Source of the DNA: Brachybacterium saurashtrense
Lineage (GTDB): Bacteria; Actinomycetota; Actinomycetes; Actinomycetales; Dermabacteraceae
Assembly: GCF_003355475.1 (NCBI RefSeq)
Contig: NZ_CP031356.1
Coordinates: 1-64,000, forward strand
Direction: 5' to 3'
Length of the DNA: 64,000 nucleotides
Below, piece after piece: positions 15,430-24,130 of the stretch. Both the position numbers and the translations under genes were made by a program. The notes below the pieces were generated by a model. That model saw only the letters and a program-made list of their open reading frames with translations, was not told where the DNA came from and made no database searches. The stretch's first letter is position 1, and each line of letters starts with the position of its first letter.

Positions 15430-18400
15430 CCCACCCACTCCAGGAACTCCTCCGCGGTGAGCACCGGCTTCTCCCACCGCGCCGCGTTCTTCGCCTTCGA
15501 GGACTGCGATCCGGCCTCGGCCACCACCAGCACGTCGGCGCGGGTCTTGGTGAGGGTGGGGACGGCGACCAGGCCGCGCGCCTCGGCCATCGCGTGCAGC
15601 TGCTCCTTCTCCAGCCAGCCGTGCCGGGGCGAGTGGACGGTGCCGGAGAAGCACACCCGCGAGCCCGGGACCAGCACGTCGGCCGCCGCGACGGGGCCGG
15701 ACAGCGCGATGTCCTCGGGCAGCACTTGTACCCCGAAGTGCGCCTCCACGCCGCGCAGGCGCTCCACCACCTCCGCATCCGGGGAGAGCACCCGCTGCCA
15801 TGTGCCCTCCAGCAGTGCGGCGAGCACCGCAGCGGAGTCGTCCTCGGCGCCCAGGTTCCCGCCGACCACGAAGCCCGTCGGCGCGCTGGTGCCCGCCGGG
15901 CCGGTGGTGCGCGCCAGCAGGTAGCCGTGCCCGGTGACGGCCTGCCGGAACGGCATGCCGGTGCCGGGCAGGTCGTGGCCGGCCGCCCGGATCCGCTGCA
16001 CCGCATCGCGCACCGCCCGGGCCCGCTCCAGCGACGTCGGCGCCTTCAGCCGGGCGAGCTCGTCGGCGCCGAGCAGCCCGCCGGGCACCTCGAGCCCCAG
16101 CGGCACCTGCTCCACGATCCCGTTGCGCTTGAGCTCGAAGTCGACGTGCGCGAGCTGCCGATCCACGTGCACCCCCACCGGCACCCGCCCCGCCAGCAGG
16201 GCGCTCAGCGCCGGCCACGCCTCCGCCAGCAGCGGGGCCAGCTGCACGTCCCGCGTGGTGAGGGCGTACTCGTCCCGCGCCGCGAACAGGTCGCTGGTGG
16301 GGTTGATGACGGTGGAGACCTCGTCGCCGTCGTCGGTGACCACCGCGATCTCCACCGGCCGCGCCCGCCACCGGTCCCCGGTGGTGCCCACCGTGAGCAC
16401 CTGCAGGTACGCCTCGCCCAGCACGTCCGTGGGCGCGGTGCCGGTGGCGAGGTAGCGCCGCACCCGCTGGTCCGTCTTCAGATCCCGCGGCAGCACCTCG
16501 CGCTTCAGCACCAGGCCCTCGAGGCTGGTGCACCGCGACAGCGCCACGTACAGCTGCCCGTTGGCGAAGGTGCCGCCGGTGAGGTCCACGACCACCCGGT
16601 CCAGGGTCTGGCCCTGGGACTTGTGGATCGTGATCGCCCAGGCCAGCTTCATCGGCAGCTGCGTGAACGTGCCCACCACCTCGTGCACCAGCGCGCCGCC
16701 CTCCACCCCGGGCCGGGTGATCTCCCAGGTGTGCTCGCGCACCTGCTCGGTGCGACCGTCGCGCAGCAGCACGGTGATCACGGGCCCGTCGGCGTCCTCT
16801 CCGATCGCGGTGATGCGGCCCAGCGTGCCGTTCACCCACCGGTCCGACGGGTCGTTGTTCAGCAGCATCACTTGCGCGCCCACCGCGATCCGCAGCGACT
16901 CCTCCGTGGGCTTCTCGAACCCGTCGAGGTCCCCTGTGATCTGCGCGGTGAAGGTGCGGGCCGGATCGGGCAGGCGCTCGAGCATCTGCCGGTTCCGCGC
17001 GCCGACGATCCGGTTGGTGGTGGCGAGCGTCAGCCAGAACTCGTCCAGTCCCGGCTCGAAATCCGGCTCCGTGCGACGGTTCAGCTCCGCCCGGGCGTCC
17101 TCCAGCAGCGCCCCCTCCCGCACCGCGTTCAGCAGGTGCACCAGCTGGTCCTCGCCCTGCTGGCGGAACACGGTGGACAGCTCCACCACCGGGAACGTCG
17201 CCGCGTCGAAGGAGCGGGCGGAGAAGAAAAACGGGGTGCCGAAGCGCTCCTCGATCCACGCCGCCTCGCTGTCCGTCACCACCGGCGGCAGCTGGTATAG
17301 ATCGCCCACCAGCACCAGCTGCACACCGCCGAACGGCGTGCCCGGCTGCGGGCCGAAGCGCTCGAGCGCTGCGGTGAGCGCATCGAACAGGTCCGCCCGC
17401 ACCATCGAGGCCTCGTCGATGATGAGGGTGTCCAGCTCCTTCAGCGCGCTCGCGAAGCGGCCCGGGTAGTAGCCGCCGCCGCGCACCATCTCCTCGCTCA
17501 CCCCCAGCGGGAAGGAGAACAGGCGGTGGATCGTGTAGCCGTTCACGTTCAGCGCCGCGATGCCGGTGGGCGCGACCGTGAGCGTGGAGCGCTCGGTGCT
17601 CTCGAGGTAGTGGCGGATCAGCGTGGACTTGCCGGTGCCGGCCTTGCCCGTGAGGAACAGGTGGTGGCCGGCGCGCAGGTGCTCCAGCGCTGCCGCGAAC
17701 TCGTCGGTGATCGTGAGCGATGGCGCGGCGGGCGGCGTGGCGTCGCGTGGAGTGGCGGCGGGCGCGGGGGTGGGTGCGGCGGCCGGGGCGGTGCTCGGCC
17801 GAGCGGTGCGCACGGTGGGCGACGGTGCCGAGGCGGTGGGCGCCGCGCCCGGGGCGAGGTCGAGGTCGCGCCGGATTCCGCCGGATCGTCCGGTGCGTCG
17901 ACGGCCTGTGTCAGATTCTGAGCCACTTTCCGGCGGATTCTGGCTCAGAATCTGACCCGATCGCGGTCCCGGCGTGTCGTCGGGCGCCGACGAGGTCGAC
18001 CGCCCGGCAGCCTCGGCCGGCGCGGCCCCTGCGTCCAGCCCCATCGCGGCGCGGTACTGCACCACCAGCGCGGCCTTGAGCCGGCCGCGGTCGCCCACGG
18101 CGATGCCCTGCGAGCGTGCCCAGGCGCGGATGGCGGTGGGGGAGAGGTCGACGGGGCCGGCAGCGGCGGCGGTCTGCGGCGTGGTGTCCTTCGGCGCGAC
18201 CTGCTCCGTCGAGTCGCCCTCCGCCGCCGCTGGCTCCGCCTCAACAGCCGGCTGACGATCCACTGTCGGCAGATCCTGGTTCGCCAGCGGGCTGTTCAGG
18301 TGCTGAGCAGATGCGGCCGCCGCGCGCAGCGTGCGCGAGGCGGTGAGCGGGGCGTCGTAGCCGGTGCGCCGATCCATCGCCAGGTACTGCTCCAGCAGGC

Positions 18401-19019
18401 CCGCCGCCGCGTACGCGTCCCCGAGCGCCGAGTGCGCGCCCCGGTGCGGCACCCCGAGAGCCGCGCAGCACTCCGCGAGGGTCCGGCGCCGCAGCTGCGG
18501 CAGGTACACCGTGCTGCCCTGCAGCGTGCAGTACGGGGTGAGACGCGGCATCGGCATCCCTGCCCGCGCGAACTCCGCCTGCAGGAACGCGATGTCGAAC
18601 TCGGCGTTGTGGGCCACCACCACCATGTCCTGCAGCGCCGTGCCGATCTGCACGGCGAGATCCGCGAAGCGAGGCGCACCGGCGACGTCCGCGTCGGTGA
18701 TCCCGTGGATGTGCGTGGCGCGCACCGGGCCGCCGGGGTGCAGGCGCGTCACCCACTGGTCCACCGGGCGGCCGTGCTCGTCGACCCGCAGGATCGCCAG
18801 CTCCAGGATCCGTTCCCGCTCCGGGTCCAGTCCCGTGGTCTCCACGTCGATCACCGCGATCCGCGGGGCCGACGCCGCGGACCCGGGCGACGACGTCCCC
18901 GCAGGCGCCCCGGCAGCCTGCACCTCGGGCGCCGTCTCCGGGGCGGCGGCCGGTGCAGAGGGCGCGGGCGCCGCGGGCGATACCTCGGTGCGGCGGCGGA
19001 AGCGATCGAGCAGTCCCAC
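15426..19019 (-). CDS. Exonuclease - Lsr2-like - Pif1-type helicase - BRCT fusion protein
   Basis: This 1197-residue protein has four parts. A DEDDh 3'-5' exonuclease domain lies at about 52-215, with D58/E60 (VIDVETTG), D142 (HNAEFD), H196 and D201 (AHSALGDAYA). A segment at 291-327 (IRAWARSQGIAVGDRGRL) resembles the DNA-binding domain of Lsr2. A Pif1/RecD-like superfamily 1 helicase follows from about 437, with Walker A TGKAGTGKST (457), Walker B LIIDEASM (532), GDLYQLPP and the C-terminal TIHKSQGQTLDRV and YVALSRCTS motifs. A BRCT-like domain ends the protein (CFSGTVHSPRHGW, RADVLVVAE). This suggests DNA repair or replication-fork processing with proofreading-type trimming. The GTG at 19019 follows GAGAGGA. 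The linkers are long, Ala/Pro-rich and disordered. Confidence 0.88.
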   Translation of the reverse strand: MGLLDRFRRRTEVSPAAPAPSAPAAAPETAPEVQAAGAPAGTSSPGSAASAPRIAVIDVETTGLDPERERILELAILRVDEHGRPVDQWVTRLHPGGPVRATHIHGITDADVAGAPRFADLAVQIGTALQDMVVVAHNAEFDIAFLQAEFARAGMPMPRLTPYCTLQGSTVYLPQLRRRTLAECCAALGVPHRGAHSALGDAYAAAGLLEQYLAMDRRTGYDAPLTASRTLRAAAASAQHLNSPLANQDLPTVDRQPAVEAEPAAAEGDSTEQVAPKDTTPQTAAAAGPVDLSPTAIRAWARSQGIAVGDRGRLKAALVVQYRAAMGLDAGAAPAEAAGRSTSSAPDDTPGPRSGQILSQNPPESGSESDTGRRRTGRSGGIRRDLDLAPGAAPTASAPSPTVRTARPSTAPAAAPTPAPAATPRDATPPAAPSLTITDEFAAALEHLRAGHHLFLTGKAGTGKSTLIRHYLESTERSTLTVAPTGIAALNVNGYTIHRLFSFPLGVSEEMVRGGGYYPGRFASALKELDTLIIDEASMVRADLFDALTAALERFGPQPGTPFGGVQLVLVGDLYQLPPVVTDSEAAWIEERFGTPFFFSARSFDAATFPVVELSTVFRQQGEDQLVHLLNAVREGALLEDARAELNRRTEPDFEPGLDEFWLTLATTNRIVGARNRQMLERLPDPARTFTAQITGDLDGFEKPTEESLRIAVGAQVMLLNNDPSDRWVNGTLGRITAIGEDADGPVITVLLRDGRTEQVREHTWEITRPGVEGGALVHEVVGTFTQLPMKLAWAITIHKSQGQTLDRVVVDLTGGTFANGQLYVALSRCTSLEGLVLKREVLPRDLKTDQRVRRYLATGTAPTDVLGEAYLQVLTVGTTGDRWRARPVEIAVVTDDGDEVSTVINPTSDLFAARDEYALTTRDVQLAPLLAEAWPALSALLAGRVPVGVHVDRQLAHVDFELKRNGIVEQVPLGLEVPGGLLGADELARLKAPTSLERARAVRDAVQRIRAAGHDLPGTGMPFRQAVTGHGYLLARTTGPAGTSAPTGFVVGGNLGAEDDSAAVLAALLEGTWQRVLSPDAEVVERLRGVEAHFGVQVLPEDIALSGPVAAADVLVPGSRVCFSGTVHSPRHGWLEKEQLHAMAEARGLVAVPTLTKTRADVLVVAEAGSQSSKAKNAARWEKPVLTAEEFLEWVG
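17910..17956. repeat. 47-nt perfect inverted repeat inside the helicase linker
   Basis: GTCAGATTCTGAGCCA (17910-17925) and its exact inverse TGGCTCAGAATCTGAC (17941-17956) flank a 15-nt loop. It lies in the disordered linker between the Lsr2-like and helicase domains and is less GC-rich than the rest of the gene. The frame stays open across it. Confidence 0.85.
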
Positions 19020-19153
19020 GGGGGTCCTCTCCGGGCAGGGATGATGTTCGACCGATCATCTCAGGGACCAGCCACAGCGGAGGAGGCTGCGTCACATCGC
19101 AGGTCCGTCCGAACCGCGTCGGGCAGGTCACCGGGTCCCGCTGCGCTCGATCC

Positions 19154-19775
19154 GTGACCACCGTGCTCGCGCCCACCTCCCTCCGAACGATTCGCCGCGT
19201 CTGGGAGGACCGACTGGGGACGACGGAGGCTCTGCTGGAGCACGACGGCGTCTCCACCGTTCGCTGGGACGCGGTCCCCGCGGCAACCGTGGTGAGGATC
19301 GCCGGAGCGACCTTCGTCGGGGCCCCGCAACCGGCGCTGGAGAGGGTGCGCGGCCTCGCGCCGTCCTCGCTCCTCGACCCCGAGTCGCTGATGAGCTCTC
19401 TCGCAGGCCTGGGCCCCAGCTTGGTCGGCGCGGCCGAGCTGGCGTATCTCGACGCCGGCACGTTCATTCCCTCGAGTTCGAAGACGGCGGCCGCTGCCGA
19501 TCACGACGACGTCGAGCGCATGCTCCGCGTCCTGCCGAGCGTGGAACGCGACGAGTCGGGTGTGGAGAGGATGGACCGCTGGTGGGCCGTGAGGGATGCC
19601 GACGGCAACCCCGTGGCAGTTGCCGGCTGCGAGACCTGGAACGGTGGGCTGGCCCACCTGGGTATCGCCGTCGTGCCGGATGCGCGGGGGACGGGGGCGG
19701 GCGTCGCGTCGTCTCGGTGCGCGTCTCGGAGCCGTCCCCCTCGGCGACCAGGTCACCGTGGAACTCGCGATATGA
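19154..19775 (+). pseudogene. GNAT-family N-acetyltransferase, one-base frameshift near the acetyl-CoA motif
   Basis: The frame from GTG 19154 reads VTTVLAPTSLRTIRRVWEDR and later WWAVRDADGNPVAVAGCETW and LAHLGIAVVPDARGTG. This is the beta4-alpha3 region of a GNAT acetyltransferase with its R/Q-x-x-G-x-G/A acetyl-CoA motif. The frame is then lost at the G5 run 19693-19697. Dropping one G restores GRASRRLGARLGAVPLGDQV and a stop at 19773-19775, for 206 residues in total. The substrate is unknown. The gene is divergent from the exonuclease-helicase and convergent with the sugar-binding protein gene, and a strong hairpin follows directly. Confidence 0.7.
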
Positions 19776-19779
19776 GGTG

Positions 19780-19813
19780 CGCACCTGGTCCTCGTCGCCG
19801 AGGACCAGGTGCG
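19780..19813. terminator. Bidirectional hairpin terminator, 15-bp perfect stem
   Basis: CGCACCTGGTCCTCG (19780-19794), loop TCGC, then the exact inverse (19799-19813). It sits between the convergent GNAT and ABC-binding-protein genes. No U-tract follows on either strand, as is common in actinobacteria. Confidence 0.8.
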
Positions 19814-19819
19814 AGGTCA

Positions 19820-21277
19820 TCAGTAGGTGTAGTCCTGCCCGGCCGCCCAGTCGGAGAACTCCCAGTCCGAGCGGTCCACTGAGGCGCCCTCGGCCGCCGC
19901 AGCCTCGATCGCCGTGTCCAATGCAGTGGAGTGTGCATCACTGAGGTCCACCAGCGCCTGCCGAAGATCGGCGATCTCGCCCCCGAGATATCCCTGGATC
20001 ACGTCGCCGAGTTCCGGGGTGACCGGGGTGCGGCGCGCCTCGACCGCGGCGACCTCGACGTTGCGCACGATCGCCTGAGGGGCCCGGAACACCTGGGCGG
20101 AGAAGTCCTCGACCATCTGGACGTAGGGCTCGATGACATCGGCACCGGCCACCACATCCAGCAGGATCGGCGGTTGGTCCATGCCGGCGGCGAGCTCGCG
20201 CTGGTAGTCCTCTTGGGTGAAGGACTCGATCAGCTGCGAGGCCTGCTCGGCCATCTGCGTGGACCCGGCCATCACCCAGTCCGCGCCGCGTGCGCCACGG
20301 GCGGCGACCACGGGTTCGCCCTCAGGAGTCGGCATGCCGGCGAGTCCCATGAGAGGGAGCATGTCAGGGTTCAGAGAGCGCACTCCGCCCGGGGAGTACG
20401 GGCCGTCCATGTGGAAGCCGATGCCGCCGGCCGCCCAGCGCCCTCGGGCGTCGGGGATCTGGAACCCGGCGCTGCCAGGCAGCAGGAAGCCCTTGTCGCT
20501 GATCTCCTTGTACAGCTCGATGGCTGTCACGTAGGCGTCGTGGTGGTATTCGTACTCGCCGGTGTCGTAACGCATTCCCTGATATCCGGGGAATCCACCG
20601 GACTGGGCGAGGTCGTCGATCTGCTCGCGCATGCGGCCGGGCGCTCCGAGCGCCATCGTCATCGGGGCGAACTCGCCGTGGTCCGCGATCGCCTGCAGGG
20701 CGCCGAGGAACTCGTCGTAGCTGGTGGGCGGCTCGAACCCGACTGTCTCGGCGATCTCCGTGTTGTACCAGGCCAAGCCCACATACTGCTTGTCGCTGAA
20801 CGCAGGCAGTCCGTAGATGGCCCCGTCGAGCTGGGTCAGACCCTCCACGAAGGCACCCTCGGGAAGCCGCTCCTTCGCCTCGTCGGAGACCGTGATCTCG
20901 TGGACCCAGCCCGCTTCCACCAGCGCCGGCAGCGGCAGGCCCACCAGCGCGGTGTACACGTCGGGCAGCTGCCCGGCCTGGTTCGCCAGCTGCAGCGCTT
21001 CGGTCGCAGCGCCCGGCTCGTTGTAGCTGTGCTCGATCGTCGCACCGATCTGCGCTCCGATGTCCTCCGCCCACCGGGTATGGAGGTCCTGCAGGCCGCC
21101 GAAATGATCCCACCAGCGCAGTGCGCCCGGAGCGCCGCTGCCTCCCGCGGCAGGGGGAGCGCTGGTGCCGCCGCATGCGGCCGCGACGGAGGCGAGACCG
21201 GCGGCGCCGAGTCCGGCCAGAGCACTGCGCCGGGTCAACGGCGGAGCGGCGGAGTGGGAACGGGTCGAGTGGTACAT
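19820..21277 (-). CDS. Sugar ABC transporter substrate-binding lipoprotein
   Basis: This 485-residue lipoprotein begins with an Arg-containing signal (TRRSALAGLGAAGLASVAAAC) whose lipobox ends A-A-A-C, so the mature Cys anchors it outside the membrane. The body resembles family 1 extracellular solute-binding proteins (LRWWDHFGGLQDLHTRW; LYGLPAFSDKQYVGLAWYNTE). It is the last gene of an operon with a GH39 glycosidase, an aldo/keto reductase and two permeases, so the ligand is probably a xylose-containing oligosaccharide (inference from context). GAGGAG precedes the ATG. No ATPase gene lies in the operon; a shared MsiK-type ATPase elsewhere is likely. Confidence 0.92.
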   Translation of the reverse strand: MYHSTRSHSAAPPLTRRSALAGLGAAGLASVAAACGGTSAPPAAGGSGAPGALRWWDHFGGLQDLHTRWAEDIGAQIGATIEHSYNEPGAATEALQLANQAGQLPDVYTALVGLPLPALVEAGWVHEITVSDEAKERLPEGAFVEGLTQLDGAIYGLPAFSDKQYVGLAWYNTEIAETVGFEPPTSYDEFLGALQAIADHGEFAPMTMALGAPGRMREQIDDLAQSGGFPGYQGMRYDTGEYEYHHDAYVTAIELYKEISDKGFLLPGSAGFQIPDARGRWAAGGIGFHMDGPYSPGGVRSLNPDMLPLMGLAGMPTPEGEPVVAARGARGADWVMAGSTQMAEQASQLIESFTQEDYQRELAAGMDQPPILLDVVAGADVIEPYVQMVEDFSAQVFRAPQAIVRNVEVAAVEARRTPVTPELGDVIQGYLGGEIADLRQALVDLSDAHSTALDTAIEAAAAEGASVDRSDWEFSDWAAGQDYTY

Positions 21278-21341
21278 GGGAACTCCTCATCGAGAACGTG
21301 GTGCACAGGACGGACGGGACCAGCGGGAGGGATTCGTCGGC

Positions 21342-22235
21342 TCAGGACTTCACGGAGCCTGCGATGCCCTCCACGAAGTAGCGCTGCATGAAGGCGAACA
21401 GCGCCACGATCGGGATCAGGGAGATGACGCCGGCGGCGGCCATACCGGGCCAGTCGGTGGAGTTCTCCCCGACGAAGGCCTGCATGCCGACGCTGACTGT
21501 GCGCAGGGCGGGGTTGCTGAACGAGAACACGAGCGGCAGGAAGAAGGCATTCCAGGTGAACAGGAAGGTCAACACCGCCACTGTGGCGGTGACCGGCATC
21601 GACAGCGGCAGCATCACCTGGGTGAAGGTGCGCAGGAATCCGGCGCCGTCCACCACGGCGGCCTCCTCGAGCTCGGCGGGCAGGCCGCGGAAGTACCCGG
21701 CGTAGATGAGGATCGCGGCGACGTTGGCTCCGCCGGCGAGGGCGAGGATCATCCCGGAGAGCTGGTCGAGCAGGCCCAGTTCCATCGAGAGCTTCACGAT
21801 CGGGATGATGGTGTAGCCGGTGGGGACGAACAGCGTCGCCACCAGGATCCCGAGGATGATCCTGGAGCCGGGGAAGCGGTAGCGGCCCAACACGTAGCCC
21901 GCCAGAGCGCAGCGCACCACCACGATCGCCACGGTGCCCACGGTCACGACCGCCGTGTTCAGCAGGTACCGCTGGAAGTTCCCGTCGGTCCAGGCGCGGG
22001 CGTAGTTCTCCCAGCGCATCTGCTCGGGAAGCAGCCCCAGGCCGCCGGCGAAGATCTCGGCGGGGGACTTGAAGGATGCCGAGAGCATCCACAGGAACGG
22101 GTAGATCCACAGAAGGGCGATCAGACCGAGGGCCGCGACCACAGCCCACCAGGGAAGGCGGCGGCGCCACTGTGTCCGGCGGGCTGTCGCGCTCGCCGTC
22201 GGCGCGGGGATGGAAGGGCGTGTCGAGGTGGTCAT
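21342..22235 (-). CDS. Sugar ABC transporter permease, MalG type
   Basis: This 297-residue inner-membrane protein of the carbohydrate-uptake-1 group has six predicted helices. The cytoplasmic EAA loop reads ELEEAAVVDGAGFLRTFTQVMLP, the site that contacts the ATPase. The ATG overlaps the upstream permease stop by 4 nt (22232-22235). It forms the channel with the MalF-type partner and takes substrate from the lipoprotein encoded downstream. Confidence 0.93.
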   Translation of the reverse strand: MTTSTRPSIPAPTASATARRTQWRRRLPWWAVVAALGLIALLWIYPFLWMLSASFKSPAEIFAGGLGLLPEQMRWENYARAWTDGNFQRYLLNTAVVTVGTVAIVVVRCALAGYVLGRYRFPGSRIILGILVATLFVPTGYTIIPIVKLSMELGLLDQLSGMILALAGGANVAAILIYAGYFRGLPAELEEAAVVDGAGFLRTFTQVMLPLSMPVTATVAVLTFLFTWNAFFLPLVFSFSNPALRTVSVGMQAFVGENSTDWPGMAAAGVISLIPIVALFAFMQRYFVEGIAGSVKS

Positions 22236-23218
22236 GCGCGCACTCCTGAGCGTCGGGCGATCACCGTGACCCACAGCTGGATGCCGACCACCACGAGCAC
22301 CAGCAGCCCGAAGAGGACCGCCGCCGCGGAGGCGAAGCCCAGCTGGGGGATGGTGGCCGCGAAGGCGTACCGGTAGATGTAGATCTCGATGATCTCGGTG
22401 CTGAAGAAGGGGCCGCCCGCGGTCATGGTCTGCATGAGGTCGAAGGCGTGGAAGCAGTCCTCGACCGTGAGCACGGTGATGATCAACAGGAACGGGATCA
22501 GCAGCGGCAACGTGATGTGGCGGAAGGTCTGCACGGCGCCCGCGCCGTCGATGCGCGCAGCCTCGTAGAGGTCCCGGGGAACCGTCTGCAGTGCGGCGAG
22601 CCAGTAGATCAGGGTGATCCCGAAGAACTTCCACACGTACACCAGTGCCGCGGTGGCCAGCGCTGTGCTCGAGGAGCCGAGCAGGTCGATGCTCCCCAGC
22701 CCGAGCAGCTGGGCGAGGACGGACAGCGGCCCGCTCGCCGGGTCCAGCACGAATCGCATCACGACGCCCACGATCGCGGTGGTGGTCACCACGGGCAGGA
22801 AGTACATGGTGCGGAAGAAGGCGGAGAACGGCAGCTTGGGGGAGTTCAACAGGATCGCCAGGAAGAACGCGCCGAACACGCGCAGGGGCGCCACGATCAG
22901 CATGAACACCAGGGTGATCCGCACTGCGGACCAGAACATCGGGTCCGCGAGCACGGCCCGGTAGTTCTCGATCCCCACGAACCTCTGATCCGCGGTGAAG
23001 CCGTTCCACTCCACCAGCGAGTACCAGTAGCTCGCGATCATCGGGTACAGGGTGTACATCCCGTACAGCACGAACGTGGGCAGCAGGAACGCGTAGATCC
23101 ACAGGTTGCGTCGGCGCAGTCGCGCCGTCCGTCCGGGGCGACGCGCGGCTCCCTCGGCCGGGCGGGGGTGAGCGGGCGGGTCGACCGACGGGCGGGTGAG
23201 CACGGGTGATCCGGTCAT
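22232..23218 (-). CDS. Sugar ABC transporter permease, MalF type
   Basis: This 328-residue protein has a basic N-terminal tail (RTARLRRRNLWIYAFLLPTF) and six predicted helices. The EAA loop reads DLYEAARIDGAGAVQTFRHITLP. It is the heterodimer partner of the MalG-type permease, whose start overlaps its stop. The ATG is at 23218, preceded by GGAAGGAGG a few bases upstream. Confidence 0.93.
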   Translation of the reverse strand: MTGSPVLTRPSVDPPAHPRPAEGAARRPGRTARLRRRNLWIYAFLLPTFVLYGMYTLYPMIASYWYSLVEWNGFTADQRFVGIENYRAVLADPMFWSAVRITLVFMLIVAPLRVFGAFFLAILLNSPKLPFSAFFRTMYFLPVVTTTAIVGVVMRFVLDPASGPLSVLAQLLGLGSIDLLGSSSTALATAALVYVWKFFGITLIYWLAALQTVPRDLYEAARIDGAGAVQTFRHITLPLLIPFLLIITVLTVEDCFHAFDLMQTMTAGGPFFSTEIIEIYIYRYAFAATIPQLGFASAAAVLFGLLVLVVVGIQLWVTVIARRSGVRA

Positions 23219-23272
23219 CGGGGGCCTCCTTCCGGGGCGTTGTCGAGAGCGGGGCAGGGCTGAGCCGATCGG

Positions 23273-24130
23273 TCAGCGGATCTGGCTGATCGAGAACGTG
23301 GAAGGGTCGTTGCCGATGCGGTGGCCCGCGTCCAGCGCGTCGATCCGGCGCATCTGCTCTGTGGTCAGCGAGAACCCGTTGACGTCGAGGTTCTCGACCA
23401 GCCGGACACGGGAGGTGGTCTTGGGGATCACCACGTAGCCGTGCTGCACGTGCCAGCGGAGCACCACCTGGGCGGGAGTGACATGGTGCTCCTCCGCGAT
23501 CCGGGTGATCTCCGGCAGCGTGAGGTCCGCCCCTTGGCCCAGTGGCGAGTAGCTCTCCACCGCGATGCCCAGCTCTGCCTGCAGGGCGGCCAGGTCACCG
23601 CGCGCGTGGGTGGGGTGCAGTTCGATCTGGTTCACTGCCGGCAGCACGTCGGCGGTGCGCGCCAGCTCCTGCAGATGCTCGGGAAGGAAGTTCGAGACGC
23701 CGACGGCGCGGGCCGTCCCCTCCGCATGAAGCTGTTCGAAGGCTCGCCAGGTCTCCGGCCACAACCCGGCCTCGGGGTTCGGCCAGTGGATGAGGAAGAG
23801 ATCGAGGCGGTCCAGTCCCAGCCGCGCGAGCGAGTCGGAACAGGCCCGCAGCGCCGCGTCGTATCCCTGTTCCCCGTTGCGGAGTTTGGTGGTCACGACC
23901 ACCTCGTCGCGGGGGAGGCCGACAGCACGCAGGGCCGCTCCGACGCCGGACTCGTTGTTGTAGGCGGCGGCAGTGTCGATATGTCGATAGCCCACCTCGA
24001 GCGCCTCCTCGACGACTCGCTGGACCTGCTCCGGGGGGATCTGGAAGACACCCAGGCCGAGCTGCGGGATGTCCATGTCCGGGGCGATGGTGATGGTGGT
24101 GCGCAGCGGGGCGGAGGGCGTGATGGTCAT
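23273..24130 (-). CDS. Aldo/keto reductase
   Basis: This 285-residue (beta/alpha)8 NADPH-dependent oxidoreductase shows the AKR tetrad: D in HIDTAAAY, Y in AYNNE, K in VVTTKLRN and H in FLIHWPNP. The cofactor motif is VVIPKTTSRVRLVENLDV. The sequence is closest to the 2,5-diketo-gluconate reductase/prostaglandin F synthase-like AKR5 group in general pattern. The start overlaps the GH39 stop (ATGA, 24127-24130), so it is translated together with the glycosidase. It may reduce a sugar released by that enzyme (inference). Confidence 0.9.
   Translation of the reverse strand: MTITPSAPLRTTITIAPDMDIPQLGLGVFQIPPEQVQRVVEEALEVGYRHIDTAAAYNNESGVGAALRAVGLPRDEVVVTTKLRNGEQGYDAALRACSDSLARLGLDRLDLFLIHWPNPEAGLWPETWRAFEQLHAEGTARAVGVSNFLPEHLQELARTADVLPAVNQIELHPTHARGDLAALQAELGIAVESYSPLGQGADLTLPEITRIAEEHHVTPAQVVLRWHVQHGYVVIPKTTSRVRLVENLDVNGFSLTTEQMRRIDALDAGHRIGNDPSTFSISQIR

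Noticed and set aside
19020..19153. Possible LexA/SOS box before the exonuclease-helicase (GATGATGTTCGACCGATCATC region)
   Set aside because: Only one half-site resembles GTTCGA; the other arm does not match, so an SOS box is not supported.
20217..20534. Plus-strand frames opposite the ABC binding protein and permeases
   Set aside because: All are antisense to clear transporter genes, with no start signals.
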